Assembly: GCA_947625485.1 (NCBI GenBank)
Contig: CANQOP010000001.1
Coordinates: 1 to 64,000 of the forward strand
Direction: 5' to 3'
Origin: an uncultured Clostridia bacterium
GTDB lineage: Bacteria; Bacillota; Clostridia; Oscillospirales; Acutalibacteraceae
DNA length: 64,000 nt
A program made the position numbers and the translations under genes. Of the stretch, positions 16,876-25,513 are shown in pieces. Position 1 is the first letter of the stretch. The number at the start of each line of letters is the position of its first letter. The notes beneath the pieces were generated by a model. It did not search any database, was not told where the DNA came from, and saw nothing but the letters and a program-made list of their open reading frames with translations.

Positions 16876-17565
16876 TTATTTTATTTCCTCAAAATCTATA
16901 CCCTTAGTCTTGGCGAGTTTAATTGCCGACGATTTTTTCGGAGCGATTATTTTAAGGTTCGGGCACTGTTCAAACGCTGTTTCCGCGATTTCAATGTTAT
17001 TAGAATTTATTGTAATTTCTTTTAGCGTATCGCACTGAGCAAAAGCAAAATCACCGATTTTGTTTACGCTTTCAGGTATCTCGAGTTTTTCAGCTGAGAC
17101 CGCGTCGAACGCGTACATTCCGATTTCCTCGAGCGTAGAGGGAAGAGTGATTTTTTTAAGCTTTGTGCAGCCTGAAAACGCGTTCGTGCCAATTAAAGTT
17201 ACACCGTTCGGAATATTAATTTTCTGTAGATTTTTACAAAACGCGAAGGCGTAATCGTCAATTTTCGTTATGCCTTTTTCAATGTCAACAGTAACAAGGT
17301 CAGCCATCTTAAATGTGCTTTTGCCGATAACTGTGACTTTTTTTCCGTTGTATTCAGAGCTGATTTTAGCGCTGCTTATGGTTTTCTTTGCTGCTACAGT
17401 CGTCAATGAGCCGTCCTCCAGCGGGTTGTATCCGATACCCTGCGCGTCTCTGTACTCAGGCTCGGTAGCCTCCTGTATTGAGACAGTTTCGCCGCTTTTT
17501 GAGCACGCGCACATCTGTGCAGACGCTACGACGGCAAGCAGTAACGCTATAATTATTTTTTTCAT
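16876..17565 (-). CDS. BspA-type leucine-rich-repeat lipoprotein
   Basis: 229 residues. A signal peptide (MKKIIIALLLAVVASA) ends in QMCAC, a slightly atypical lipobox with Cys21 as the probable lipidated residue. After a linker, about five LRR_5 repeats of the Treponema/BspA type follow (for example FCKNLQKINIPNGVTLIG, FSGCTKLKKITLPSTLEEIG, FAQCDTLKEITINSNNIEI). Such proteins are surface-exposed and mediate binding to proteins or polysaccharides. The repeat number is low and the protein is short. The gene starts the minus-strand run that continues into adhE. Confidence 0.8.
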   Translation of the reverse strand: MKKIIIALLLAVVASAQMCACSKSGETVSIQEATEPEYRDAQGIGYNPLEDGSLTTVAAKKTISSAKISSEYNGKKVTVIGKSTFKMADLVTVDIEKGITKIDDYAFAFCKNLQKINIPNGVTLIGTNAFSGCTKLKKITLPSTLEEIGMYAFDAVSAEKLEIPESVNKIGDFAFAQCDTLKEITINSNNIEIAETAFEQCPNLKIIAPKKSSAIKLAKTKGIDFEEIK

Positions 17566-17596
17566 AATTATACAATCCTCCTGTAGCTCTATTCAT

Positions 17597-17625
17597 ATAA
17601 TAACACATTGTTAAAATTTTGTCAA
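17597..17625 (-). promoter_or_regulatory. Promoter of the LRR lipoprotein (and possibly adhE) with a Rex-like site
   Basis: On the minus strand TTGACA (17625-17620), 17-nt spacer, TATTAT (17602-17597). The region 17608-17625, covering the -35 and spacer, reads TTGTTAAAATTTTGTCAA on the plus strand. That matches 12 of the 14 defined positions of the Rex operator form TTGTTAANNNNTTAACAA. Confidence 0.55.
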
Positions 17626-17723
17626 TCTTCGCAGAAAATAAATATTGTTAAAAAATTATCAATCTTTTTTATTACATAAATATTATACATAAATTTAATC
17701 TAAAACACAAGCAATAATAAGAA

Positions 17724-17750
17724 AAAGGTTATCCAATAAAGATAACCTTT
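17724..17750 (-). terminator. Terminator of the PAP2 gene
   Basis: 10-bp stem AAAGGTTATC / GATAACCTTT (17724-17733, 17741-17750), 7-nt loop, T tract on the minus-strand side. Confidence 0.82.
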
Positions 17751-17757
17751 AATAATT

Positions 17758-18270
17758 CTATATGAGAAAAAAACCTACATAACCGACCAGAACGGATAAA
17801 GCCGCTCCGACTAAAACGTCTTTTATAAAATGCACGCCGCAGAGCACTCTGGAAACGCACATAACGACCCCGACAATTAAAAACAAGATTCCGAGAAGGG
17901 TGTTCACATACAAGAACGCCATAGCAATGATAAAAACACTCGCGGCGTGTCGGCTCGGAAAGCTCTGACCCTTTTTATCCTTGTGAATTATTGGCTCAAT
18001 GTCAAATTTTTCGTAAGGTCTCTGTCTGTTAAATTCTTTCCGAAACAGAGTTACCGCAGCGAACACCACGGCAGGAACTATGAGAACTCTCGAAAACTCT
18101 CTGCTCAGAACTCCGTATTGAAAAAATAAATACACGAGCAAAGACGGATACGCGACAAAAACGGGATAGGAAAGGTACTTGCAGACAAATTTAAGCGCGG
18201 CAAGAATAAAGCTGTGCCGTCCGAAAAAATCTCCGATTTTTTTGTAGCCGTTCTCTGTCACCGTAATCAC
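17758..18270 (-). CDS. PAP2-family membrane phosphatase
   Basis: 170 residues with about five membrane helices. The three phosphatase signature motifs are intact: KEFNRQRP (about residue 77), FPSRHAA (about 104) and SRVLCGVHFIKDV (about 145). Family members dephosphorylate undecaprenyl diphosphate or phosphatidic acid-type lipids on the outer membrane face. A role in recycling the carrier lipid is plausible but not shown. It is separate from asnB upstream (40-nt gap, same strand), so it could be read from asnB transcripts. A terminator follows. Confidence 0.87.
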   Translation of the reverse strand: MITVTENGYKKIGDFFGRHSFILAALKFVCKYLSYPVFVAYPSLLVYLFFQYGVLSREFSRVLIVPAVVFAAVTLFRKEFNRQRPYEKFDIEPIIHKDKKGQSFPSRHAASVFIIAMAFLYVNTLLGILFLIVGVVMCVSRVLCGVHFIKDVLVGAALSVLVGYVGFFLI

Positions 18271-18310
18271 CGAATTAATTGTATCACGGCGAGAGGATTA
18301 TGTCAAAAGC

Positions 18311-20143
18311 TCACTCAATATTTACGTTGTATTTGTCAAACCAATAATCGAGCTCAACGATATATGCGAGTATCTGCGGAGCTTTCATAAGCTGTCCGTA
18401 CCACGGAGAGGTTACTCCGTCGGGATTTTCGATTATTTTTTTAATACCGTTTTCCGATAAAAGTTCATTCAGCAGTGTTTTCTTTTTCAGTATTTTCTCT
18501 GTTTTTTCACTGCATTTGTTCATATATACGGGATTATGTGTTTTGGGATAAGGGCTTTTCTTGCGCCACGCTATGTCGAACGGCAGAATTTCCTCGAACG
18601 CTTTGCGTACTATACCTTTTTCCCTGCCGTCGTACGCCTTAATCTCCCAAGGCATATTGTAAGCGTATTCCACCAGGCGGTAATCGCAGAATGGTACTCT
18701 GACCTCAAGACCGCTGTACATACTGCACCTGTCCTTGCGCTCAAGCAGGCACTGCATAAACCAGTAGTAATTCAGGTTGAACATTTCTCTCATTCTCGAG
18801 CTTAACTCTGTATCCGTAGACAATTTGTCAGTGTTTCGGCAGGTATCGAGATATTTTTCGCGAACATATTCCTCGCCCTTTGGCAATACGCCGTCTTTTA
18901 AAATACTCCGCCTTATATCCTGGGACCTCGACCACGGGAAACAGTCCTCGAAGAGTATATCTCGGTTGTGATACCACGGATAACCGCCGAACAGCTCGTC
19001 GGCGCACTCGCCGGAGAGAGCAACCGTGTAGTTTTTCTTTATCTCCTTGCAGAATAACAAAAGCGACGAATCCACGTCCACATATCCCGGCAAATCTCTC
19101 GCATCAACGCTCGGATAGAGCGCTTCTGCGAGCTCTGCATTGTCCAGAATGACCTCGTTGTGAAGCGTGCCGGCATTTTCTGCCATAAGCTTTATGAATT
19201 CCACGTCGGCTGTCGGCTGATACAGACTTTTCTGAAAGTATTTCATATTGTCCTGATATTCCACCGAGTAGGTGACCGCTCTGTCCGCGCCGTTCCGCTT
19301 GTAGTAATTTGCCGCGGTCTGCACGATAATACTGCTGTCAAGACCTCCCGAGAGGAAAAAGCACAGCGGAACGTCGCTTACAAGCTGTTTTTCGATAGCG
19401 TCAGTTAGGAGATAGCGCAGCTTTTCGACGGTCTGCTCCGCAGTATCGGAGTGTTCCTTCGCCGTAAGCTTGAAGTACCTTGTTTTTTTGAGTTCTCCGT
19501 CGCAATATATTGCGTATTCACCGGGCAGAAGCTCGCACACATTTTTAAATATTCCGTTTCCGGGTGTACGCGCAGGTCCGAGAAAGAAAATTTCCGTAAG
19601 CCCTTCTTCCGTTACAGTCGGCTTTACCTTGCCGCTTGCGAGCAGAGCCTTTATCTCGGAACCAAACACAATTCCGTTTTTAAACTGGCTGTAGAACAGC
19701 GGCTTTACGCCGACCTTATCCCTGCACAGAAACAGCTTTTTGGCGTGCATTTCATATACCGCAAATGCAAAAATTCCGTTCAGCTTATTCGCGCACTCCT
19801 TGCCGTACTCTATATAGCATTTGAGTACCACCTCCGTGTCGCTGTGTCCCTTAAATTTATATCCCTTTTGTTTCAGCTCGTCGCGCAGCTCGCGTGTGTT
19901 ATACAGCTCGCCGTTGTAGACGATTATATATTTTTCGTTGTTCATTCCGCACAGCATAGGCTGTTTTCCGTTATCTTTGTCAATTACCACGAGACGCCTG
20001 TGTATAAGCGCAATGTTATGGTCGATGAAAATTCCATTCTCGTCAGGACCGCGCCTCACAAGTGTTTTTGACATTTCAGACAGCATTTTAATGTTCTGTG
20101 ACAAATCCTCGTATCTGTCAAACAAACCTGCAATTCCACACAT
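18311..20143 (-). CDS. asnB: Asparagine synthetase, glutamine-hydrolysing
   Basis: 610 residues. It makes asparagine from aspartate, ATP and glutamine ammonia. The class II glutaminase domain must start with Cys after Met removal, so I place the start at the ATG at 20143 (MCGIAGLFDRY). In-frame ATGs further upstream (20155, 20170) would bury this Cys. The synthetase domain has the PP-loop FLSGGLDSSI (about 265) and the SGECADELFGGYPWY motif. It resembles the B. subtilis AsnO/AsnB type in length. Upstream is a 128-nt leader with an unusual pseudoknot-forming structure (20162-20269), which suggests control at translation initiation. ylbJ lies upstream on the same strand. Confidence 0.93.
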   Translation of the reverse strand: MCGIAGLFDRYEDLSQNIKMLSEMSKTLVRRGPDENGIFIDHNIALIHRRLVVIDKDNGKQPMLCGMNNEKYIIVYNGELYNTRELRDELKQKGYKFKGHSDTEVVLKCYIEYGKECANKLNGIFAFAVYEMHAKKLFLCRDKVGVKPLFYSQFKNGIVFGSEIKALLASGKVKPTVTEEGLTEIFFLGPARTPGNGIFKNVCELLPGEYAIYCDGELKKTRYFKLTAKEHSDTAEQTVEKLRYLLTDAIEKQLVSDVPLCFFLSGGLDSSIIVQTAANYYKRNGADRAVTYSVEYQDNMKYFQKSLYQPTADVEFIKLMAENAGTLHNEVILDNAELAEALYPSVDARDLPGYVDVDSSLLLFCKEIKKNYTVALSGECADELFGGYPWYHNRDILFEDCFPWSRSQDIRRSILKDGVLPKGEEYVREKYLDTCRNTDKLSTDTELSSRMREMFNLNYYWFMQCLLERKDRCSMYSGLEVRVPFCDYRLVEYAYNMPWEIKAYDGREKGIVRKAFEEILPFDIAWRKKSPYPKTHNPVYMNKCSEKTEKILKKKTLLNELLSENGIKKIIENPDGVTSPWYGQLMKAPQILAYIVELDYWFDKYNVNIE

Positions 20144-20161
20144 ATTGATTTCCATAGCCTT

Positions 20162-20269
20162 TCCGCCCACAAAATAAATTTTAAATTCACACAGCCTTAC
20201 CGTGGGCGGATAAGGCGTGTATGGAGGTTTAGCCGTCGCCTGTTACCGCTGGCGGTAAACCGGGCAGAC
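20162..20269 (-). promoter_or_regulatory. Structured leader of asnB, candidate cis-regulatory RNA with pseudoknot
   Basis: Read on the minus strand, an extended hairpin comes first (20269-20235, core TTACCG/CGGTAA). A second hairpin follows with a 6-bp stem GCCTTA/TAAGGC (20216-20211 with 20199-20194) and an 11-nt loop. Nine loop bases, TCCGCCCAC (20210-20202), are perfectly complementary to GTGGGCGGA at 20170-20162. That segment runs straight into the GGAAAGG just upstream of the asnB start. The H-type pseudoknot would occlude the ribosome site. No T-box sequence is present, and I cannot match it to a riboswitch class I know. Part of the 9-bp helix may be sterically unavailable. Confidence 0.5.
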
Positions 20270-20298
20270 GTTACGAGTTAAACTGCGTGATTTTCACA

Positions 20299-21363
20299 CT
20301 ATTTAACTTCGTGCTTATTTTTTCTGATACTGTATAAAAAGCAAACTCCGCACAAAACGAGAAGCCCGCTTCCCAATACCGACGAGCTGAGCGACAGTTC
20401 CGTGTTTTGTATATTGGAGAACACGGGAAGCGTTACCCCGAACGCGCGAATGAAAATATATGTAAACAGAGCTGTAATCAAGCCTTGTATAATCCTGTAG
20501 ACAAAAAATAGAGTTTTATTTATGCGTATGTTCTTGAGTGACTGAAATATTTGAAAATGTACGCATAGTCCCGCAAAACCTACCGAAAACGCTATTAGTA
20601 TAATGTTTTTCTCCTGAGTAAGCGTATTGCACGCCGACGTGACCTCGAGCAGTATATCAACATACTTTCGCGCGGATCCGCTCTCGATTAATGAACGCGC
20701 CACATTTCCCACAGCCGAAAACGCTACTACCATACCGCACATTTCCAGAATTCCATAGGTTGAGCTTACCGTACTTTCGACAACCGCGTCAGAAAGAGAG
20801 GAATACTTGTTTTTTAATTCAGTATTGAAAATATACGCGCTGTTTTTTCTAAATATATATTTATTCGCTATACCTAGAATTATGACAGAAATGACCTGAC
20901 TCGCAAGTATGCACGCCCCGACTTCAAAGCTGTTTAGGAGCCTCACTCCCACAAAGCTTAAAAGAAATCCGGGACCCGCGCCCACAGCGAAGTACGCCGC
21001 TTTCCTTGCGCTTTCCCTGTCAATTTCTCCCTGCTCGCAGAGCTGAGCAAGTCCCCTCGCTCCGACGGGATATCCGCCTATCACACTCAAAAGTATTACC
21101 GTTCCGCATTTTCCCGAAAGTCCGAACAGCGCGCGTGTTATTCTTTCAAGATACTTTCCGAGCATAGCCGATATTCCGCTTTTTACCACAAAAGAGGAAA
21201 TCACCATAAACGGGAATATAGAGGGAACTAGCACTTCGGCGCAAAAGTATATTCCGTTTAACGCACCTTTTGTGCACTGTTTTGTAAACCCTGCGGCGCA
21301 GATTATCATTATTAATATGAAGAGCATTTTAAGCGCTGTCGATAATTTTTTTCTCACATTCAT
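20299..21363 (-). CDS. ylbJ: Sporulation integral membrane protein YlbJ
   Basis: 354 residues with about eight membrane helices and the nucleoside-recognition Gate fold. Visible family motifs are LVPSIFPFMVISSF, SVIGGYPVGARGLAQL, RESARKAAYFAVGAGPGFLLSFVG and EVTSACNTL. In Bacillus ylbJ is sigma-E controlled and needed for heat-resistant spores. It is divergent from yqfC, 44 nt away, so two sporulation transcription units share a short control region. asnB follows on the same strand after a 128-nt structured gap, and read-through is possible. Confidence 0.88.
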   Translation of the reverse strand: MNVRKKLSTALKMLFILIMIICAAGFTKQCTKGALNGIYFCAEVLVPSIFPFMVISSFVVKSGISAMLGKYLERITRALFGLSGKCGTVILLSVIGGYPVGARGLAQLCEQGEIDRESARKAAYFAVGAGPGFLLSFVGVRLLNSFEVGACILASQVISVIILGIANKYIFRKNSAYIFNTELKNKYSSLSDAVVESTVSSTYGILEMCGMVVAFSAVGNVARSLIESGSARKYVDILLEVTSACNTLTQEKNIILIAFSVGFAGLCVHFQIFQSLKNIRINKTLFFVYRIIQGLITALFTYIFIRAFGVTLPVFSNIQNTELSLSSSVLGSGLLVLCGVCFLYSIRKNKHEVK

Positions 21364-21407
21364 TATTTCATATCACCGTTAATATATATGTAGAAGGGTG
21401 ATAGATA

Positions 21408-21671
21408 ATGAAAAAATCTAAACGAGAAAAAGGAAAATCAGACCTGAGTATGGAGCTGCTGGGAAGTCAGCCTATCGTAGAATTCACCGGCAACCGCCGT
21501 GTGCTCGTTGAGGGCTCCACAGGCGTGCTCCGTTATGAGGACGAAATTGTAAGCATAAACACCCGCTCAATGGTAATAAGCTTTCACGGCAGAGGACTTA
21601 CGCTAAAATGCATTTCTCCCACCGCGGTAATAATAGACGGCTTTATTACAGAAACAGAATTTATAAACTAG
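21408..21671 (+). CDS. yqfC: Sporulation protein YqfC (YabP/YqfC family)
   Basis: 87 residues, normal for the family. The central segment (GNRRVLVEGSTGVLRYEDEI) and the later GRGLTLKCISPTAVIIDGFI fit the YabP/YqfC domain. The protein is expressed in the mother cell in sporulating Firmicutes, with a role in forespore engulfment or coat development. It starts at an ATG after AGAAGGGTG and ends 12 nt before yqfD, the conserved gene pair. Confidence 0.88.
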   Translation: MKKSKREKGKSDLSMELLGSQPIVEFTGNRRVLVEGSTGVLRYEDEIVSINTRSMVISFHGRGLTLKCISPTAVIIDGFITETEFIN

Positions 21672-21683
21672 AGGACTTAAATT

Positions 21684-22862
21684 ATGATACTAAAATTAAT
21701 ACGATGGATAAGAGGATATGTAGTTTTTGCCGTTTCGGGAAGATTTCCCGAGCGGTTTATTAATCTTCTGAATATGAACGGCATTGTATATTGGGATTTG
21801 CTCCCCGAAAACGGCGGCTATCACGGTACAATGCTGCTTTCCGATTACCGTTCAATCCGTCGGCTCGCGAGACGCGCGGGAGTACGGCTTAGGGTTAAGA
21901 AACGGAGAGGATTAGTGTTTTTTATAAGGAAATACCGCCGCCGCAAGGGATTGTTTATAGGAGCGGTCGCGGCGGCTTTGATTATTGCGTTTCTCAGCCA
22001 ATTCATATGGGTAATCCGATTTGAAGGAGCGTCAGGACTGAGCGAGTCCGAATTGCGAAAAGCCCTGAGCGACAACGGATTTCATACAGGAGTTTTGAAA
22101 AGCTCCGTGGATTTTGACAGCCTGGAGCGCAATATGCTCCTTAAATTCCCCGAAATACGCTGGCTTTCGGTAAATACAATGAATAACGTAGCCACCGTTG
22201 AAATCCGCGAAAAGCATAGGGCGCCCGAGCCTCCGGACCAGAGTAAGCCCTGCAATATTAAAGCGGCGTTCGACGGAGTTATCACCAAAACGACCGTGTA
22301 TAACGGAAAACTCGAAACCCAAAAAGGTTCTGCGGTCTCGAAAAACCAGCTTCTTGTAAGCGCTGTCATAGAGGGTACAAACGAGGATCTGACCTACGTT
22401 CGCTCCGACGCGGAAATTTTTGCCGATGTCAGAGTGAATAAGGAATTTAATATTCCTATAACTAATTATAATATTACAGGTGCAGATAATTATATTGAAA
22501 AATCCAAGGCTAATTTTCTGTGGTTCAGCTTTCCTTGGCAGCTCGCCGTACCACAAAACGGCGTCGAGGTCAGTAATTTTTATACATACGCGCTTTCGGG
22601 AGGAGAAATTAACTTGCCTTTGGGAAAGTCAACCTCGCACCGTTTTTATTTGGAGAAAAACGAGAAAAAACTTACCAACAATGAGGCAAAGGAGCTTCTC
22701 AGAACGCGGGCGGCGCTCTTTGAGTGCTTTTGCGAGCCAAAAAGCCGCGTCAAATCAAGAGACGTGAAATATTTGATTTCAGATAATAATGCCACCCTAA
22801 AAATAAACTATATTCTTAATAAGGATATAGGAGTAGAGCAGGAGCTTGTTGTTAAGCGCTAG
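21684..22862 (+). CDS. yqfD: Sporulation protein YqfD
   Basis: 392 residues. A basic N-terminal region (about 1-90) precedes a single membrane helix at about 95-112 (LFIGAVAAALIIAFLSQFIWV) and a large extracytoplasmic domain with the family's RFEGASGLSESELRKAL and IRWLSVNTMNNVATVEIREK stretches, which resemble a POTRA-like fold. The gene is paired with yqfC as in other spore formers. The phoH-ybeY genes that often follow are absent here; ymdB follows instead. Confidence 0.9.
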   Translation: MILKLIRWIRGYVVFAVSGRFPERFINLLNMNGIVYWDLLPENGGYHGTMLLSDYRSIRRLARRAGVRLRVKKRRGLVFFIRKYRRRKGLFIGAVAAALIIAFLSQFIWVIRFEGASGLSESELRKALSDNGFHTGVLKSSVDFDSLERNMLLKFPEIRWLSVNTMNNVATVEIREKHRAPEPPDQSKPCNIKAAFDGVITKTTVYNGKLETQKGSAVSKNQLLVSAVIEGTNEDLTYVRSDAEIFADVRVNKEFNIPITNYNITGADNYIEKSKANFLWFSFPWQLAVPQNGVEVSNFYTYALSGGEINLPLGKSTSHRFYLEKNEKKLTNNEAKELLRTRAALFECFCEPKSRVKSRDVKYLISDNNATLKINYILNKDIGVEQELVVKR

Positions 22863-22949
22863 CCGATTACTATGAGATTTTAAAAATCTATTGCCAATTT
22901 ATCCCGTTATATGTATAATTTAATATACAAATATAGAAAGAGGTTTCTT

Positions 22950-23723
22950 ATGAGAATACTCTGTATCGGCGATGTTGTGGGAAAATGCGGATGTGAATAT
23001 CTCCGTTCAAAGCTTCCGTCGCTTAAAAAAATAAAAAAAATCGACCTGACTGTCTGTAACGGAGAGAACTCCTCCGACGGAAACGGCATAACGCCTGCAT
23101 CGGCGAAATTTCTTTTTGACAGCGGCGTAGATGTAATTACACTCGGCAATCATTCATTCCGCAGACGCGAGGCGTACGATTATCTTGATAACACTCCTGC
23201 TATTGTACGCCCTGCAAATTTTCCGGATTCTACCACGCCCGGCGCGGGCTCTTATGTTGTTGATATGGGTAGAGTTCAGGTGACTGTCATCAATCTTATG
23301 GGCACAATGTTTATGGACAATACTCTTGACAGCCCGTTTGATAAGGCGGACAAGCTTCTGAAAAACAACGACAGCAAAATTACCGTAATAGATTTCCACG
23401 CCGAAACCACTTCCGAGAAGCTTGCTCTTGCTCACTATCTCGACGGAAGGGTATCCGCGATATTCGGGACTCATACCCACGTCCAGACCTCGGACGAGCA
23501 TATCCTCCCGAGCGGCACGGGTTATATAACAGATGTCGGTATGACGGGACCGATAAACTCGGTTTTAGGCGTAAAGCCTGAAATCGTTATCGAAAAGTTT
23601 AGAACACGTATGCCCGTTCGTTTTGATTTAATGAAGGGCGAGTGCAAAATGGAGTGCGTAATTTTCGATATTGATGAAAAAACAGGAAATTGTGTTTGCG
23701 CTGAAAGGCTGAGAATTATCTAA
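22950..23723 (+). CDS. ymdB: YmdB-family metallophosphoesterase
   Basis: 257 residues of the TIGR00282 calcineurin-like family. Metal and catalytic motifs: GDVVGKCG (Asp), NGENSSDG (Asn, Glu), LGNHSFRR (Asn, His), DFHAETTSEK, and FGTHTHVQTSD. B. subtilis YmdB hydrolyses 2',3'-cyclic nucleotides and influences biofilm and sporulation decisions. I place the start at the ATG at 22950, after AGAAAGAGG. An earlier ATG at 22911 adds 13 poorly conserved residues and lacks a ribosome site. The next gene, fakA, has its own promoter. Confidence 0.92.
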   Translation: MRILCIGDVVGKCGCEYLRSKLPSLKKIKKIDLTVCNGENSSDGNGITPASAKFLFDSGVDVITLGNHSFRRREAYDYLDNTPAIVRPANFPDSTTPGAGSYVVDMGRVQVTVINLMGTMFMDNTLDSPFDKADKLLKNNDSKITVIDFHAETTSEKLALAHYLDGRVSAIFGTHTHVQTSDEHILPSGTGYITDVGMTGPINSVLGVKPEIVIEKFRTRMPVRFDLMKGECKMECVIFDIDEKTGNCVCAERLRII

Positions 23724-23731
23724 ATTTATAC

Positions 23732-23760
23732 TTGCAAAAATAGGAAATACCTTGTATAAT
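23732..23760 (+). promoter_or_regulatory. fakA promoter
   Basis: TTGCAA (23732-23737), 17-nt spacer, TATAAT (23755-23760). The -10 overlaps an in-frame ATG at 23759, so that ATG cannot be the translation start. Confidence 0.75.
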
Positions 23761-23800
23761 GACTTTGTATGATTATATTCAAGATGAGGAAGTGCTATCA

Positions 23801-25456
23801 ATGATTAACGGACTTGATTTGAAACAGGCTGTAATTTCTGGCTCAAATAATATTTGCGGTCAGAAGCTGTATATTAACGACCTCAATATTTTCCCTGTTC
23901 CCGATGGAGATACGGGTACGAATATGTCTATGACAACCACAGCCGCAGCAGAGGCTTTAAAAGACGTTGACAGCGATAACGCCGGTGCGGTTGCTAAGGC
24001 TGTCGCGTCCGCAATGCTCAGGGGCGCGCGCGGTAATTCCGGCGTTATCCTCTCGCTTATTTTCCGCGGCTTTTCTCAGGGACTCAAAGATAAAACCGAG
24101 GTAGACGGAAAAGACCTCGTCGAGGCGCTTGGAAAGGGCGTGGACGAGGCGTATAAAGCTGTTACTAAGCCAACCGAGGGCACGATCCTTACCGTAGCAC
24201 GCGTAGGGTACGAGGGCGGTCTGAAAATTATTGATAAAGAAACAGATGTTGTTGCCGTATGGCAGGCGGTATGCGACTCTGCGTACAACGCCTTGCAGCA
24301 GACTCCCGAACTGCTTCCCGTACTCAAAAAGGCGGGCGTAGTTGACGCGGGAGGTCAGGGCTTGCTCACGATTTTTGACGGTATGCTGACATATTTCAGG
24401 GACGGAGTTGTCGTTGAATGTCAGAATAATAACACTCAGGAGGAGCTTGACTCCTTTAAGAGTACCGTCGCCGAATTTGACGAGGTTATTAATTTCACAT
24501 ATTGCACGGAGTTTATTGTGGGACGCGACCCCGAAATAGCCACCGATCCTAACGAGCTTCGTATGTTCCTGGAAACTATCGGAGACTGCGTTGTCGTTGT
24601 GAACGACGAAGATATTATTAAGGTACACGTTCATACCGAGCAGCCGGGCGACGCCCTGAAAAAGGGACTGGAGTATGGTCAGCTCCTGACCGTTAAGGTT
24701 GAAAATATGCGTGAACAGCATAAGAACGCAAAAAAGAACAGCGGCGCCGATAAGGAAAAGGCTCCCGAAAGGCTCGAGCCGCAGACTCCGACCGAGGAGA
24801 TAGGCTTTGTGGCGGTTGCCGCAGGCGATGGTCTGACGACTCTGTTTAAGGACTTAGGCTGCGCTAATGTTGTGAGCGGAGGTCAGTCTATGAACCCGAG
24901 CACGGACGACATCTACGAGGCGATTATGGCGACTCCCGCAAAGACCGTTATGGTGTTCCCGAATAATAAGAATATCATTATGGCTGCCCAGCAGACTGTT
25001 CCTATGGTAAAGGACAGAAAAGTCATTATCGTTCCCACCCGTACTATTCCTCAGGGTATGACGGCAATCCTAAGCTACGACCCCGAGCTTTCACCCGAAA
25101 GCAATAAGGAAATGATGTCGGACGCTGTAAAGCACGTAGCTACGGGGCAGGTAACCTTTGCCGCCAGAAACAGCGAGTTTGGTAAGCAAAAGATAAAGGA
25201 AGGCGAGATTATAGCCCTCGAAAACGGAAAGCTTACCATTACGGAGAAAACTCCCGTTAAAGCTGTTGTAAAGCTCGCTAAGAGTATGATAGATCATGAC
25301 ACTTCCTTTGTAACTCTTATTTACGGAAAGGATACCTCCGAGGAGGATGCTCAGGAAGCGTTAGAGGCTTTACAGGATAAGTTCGGCTCAAGGGTAGATA
25401 TTTCACTGGTGAACGGCGGTCAGCCAATCTACTACTTCATAATGAGCGTAGAATAA
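23801..25456 (+). CDS. fakA: Fatty acid kinase catalytic subunit FakA (DhaK/YloV-like)
   Basis: 551 residues, the normal family length. FakA phosphorylates exogenous fatty acids presented by a FakB (DegV) protein, feeding phospholipid synthesis. The N-terminal DhaL-like ATP domain shows NIFPVPDGDTGTNMSMT and AMLRGARGNSGVILS. A middle domain and a C-terminal DegV-like domain (GFVAVAAGDGL, KTVMVFPNNKNI, IPQGMTAIL) follow. I chose the ATG at 23801, preceded by GATGAGGA, because the upstream ATG at 23759 lies in the promoter -10 box. No fakB gene is in the window. A UUCG-loop terminator follows. Confidence 0.92.
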   Translation: MINGLDLKQAVISGSNNICGQKLYINDLNIFPVPDGDTGTNMSMTTTAAAEALKDVDSDNAGAVAKAVASAMLRGARGNSGVILSLIFRGFSQGLKDKTEVDGKDLVEALGKGVDEAYKAVTKPTEGTILTVARVGYEGGLKIIDKETDVVAVWQAVCDSAYNALQQTPELLPVLKKAGVVDAGGQGLLTIFDGMLTYFRDGVVVECQNNNTQEELDSFKSTVAEFDEVINFTYCTEFIVGRDPEIATDPNELRMFLETIGDCVVVVNDEDIIKVHVHTEQPGDALKKGLEYGQLLTVKVENMREQHKNAKKNSGADKEKAPERLEPQTPTEEIGFVAVAAGDGLTTLFKDLGCANVVSGGQSMNPSTDDIYEAIMATPAKTVMVFPNNKNIIMAAQQTVPMVKDRKVIIVPTRTIPQGMTAILSYDPELSPESNKEMMSDAVKHVATGQVTFAARNSEFGKQKIKEGEIIALENGKLTITEKTPVKAVVKLAKSMIDHDTSFVTLIYGKDTSEEDAQEALEALQDKFGSRVDISLVNGGQPIYYFIMSVE

Positions 25457-25462
25457 TACAGA

Positions 25463-25488
25463 GGCTGCCTTCGGGCAGCCCTATTTTT
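25463..25488 (+). terminator. Terminator after fakA
   Basis: GGCTGCC-TTCG-GGCAGCC (25463-25480) with the stable UUCG tetraloop, then CTATTTTT. Confidence 0.85.
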
Positions 25489-25513
25489 ACTTTACAGGAA
25501 TTTGGAGTATAAT

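Noticed and set aside
20144..20170. Upstream in-frame starts of asnB
   Set aside because: They would place residues before the catalytic N-terminal cysteine, which must follow the initiator Met directly.
23957..24721. 254-residue open frame antisense to fakA
   Set aside because: The fakA motifs on the plus strand are intact. The antisense frame is a compositional artefact.
25486..25513. TTTACT-N16-TATAAT just before recG
   Set aside because: The -10 ends at the base before the ATG, so a transcript from it would lack the ribosome site and start codon. Probably chance in AT-rich DNA, with recG read from upstream.
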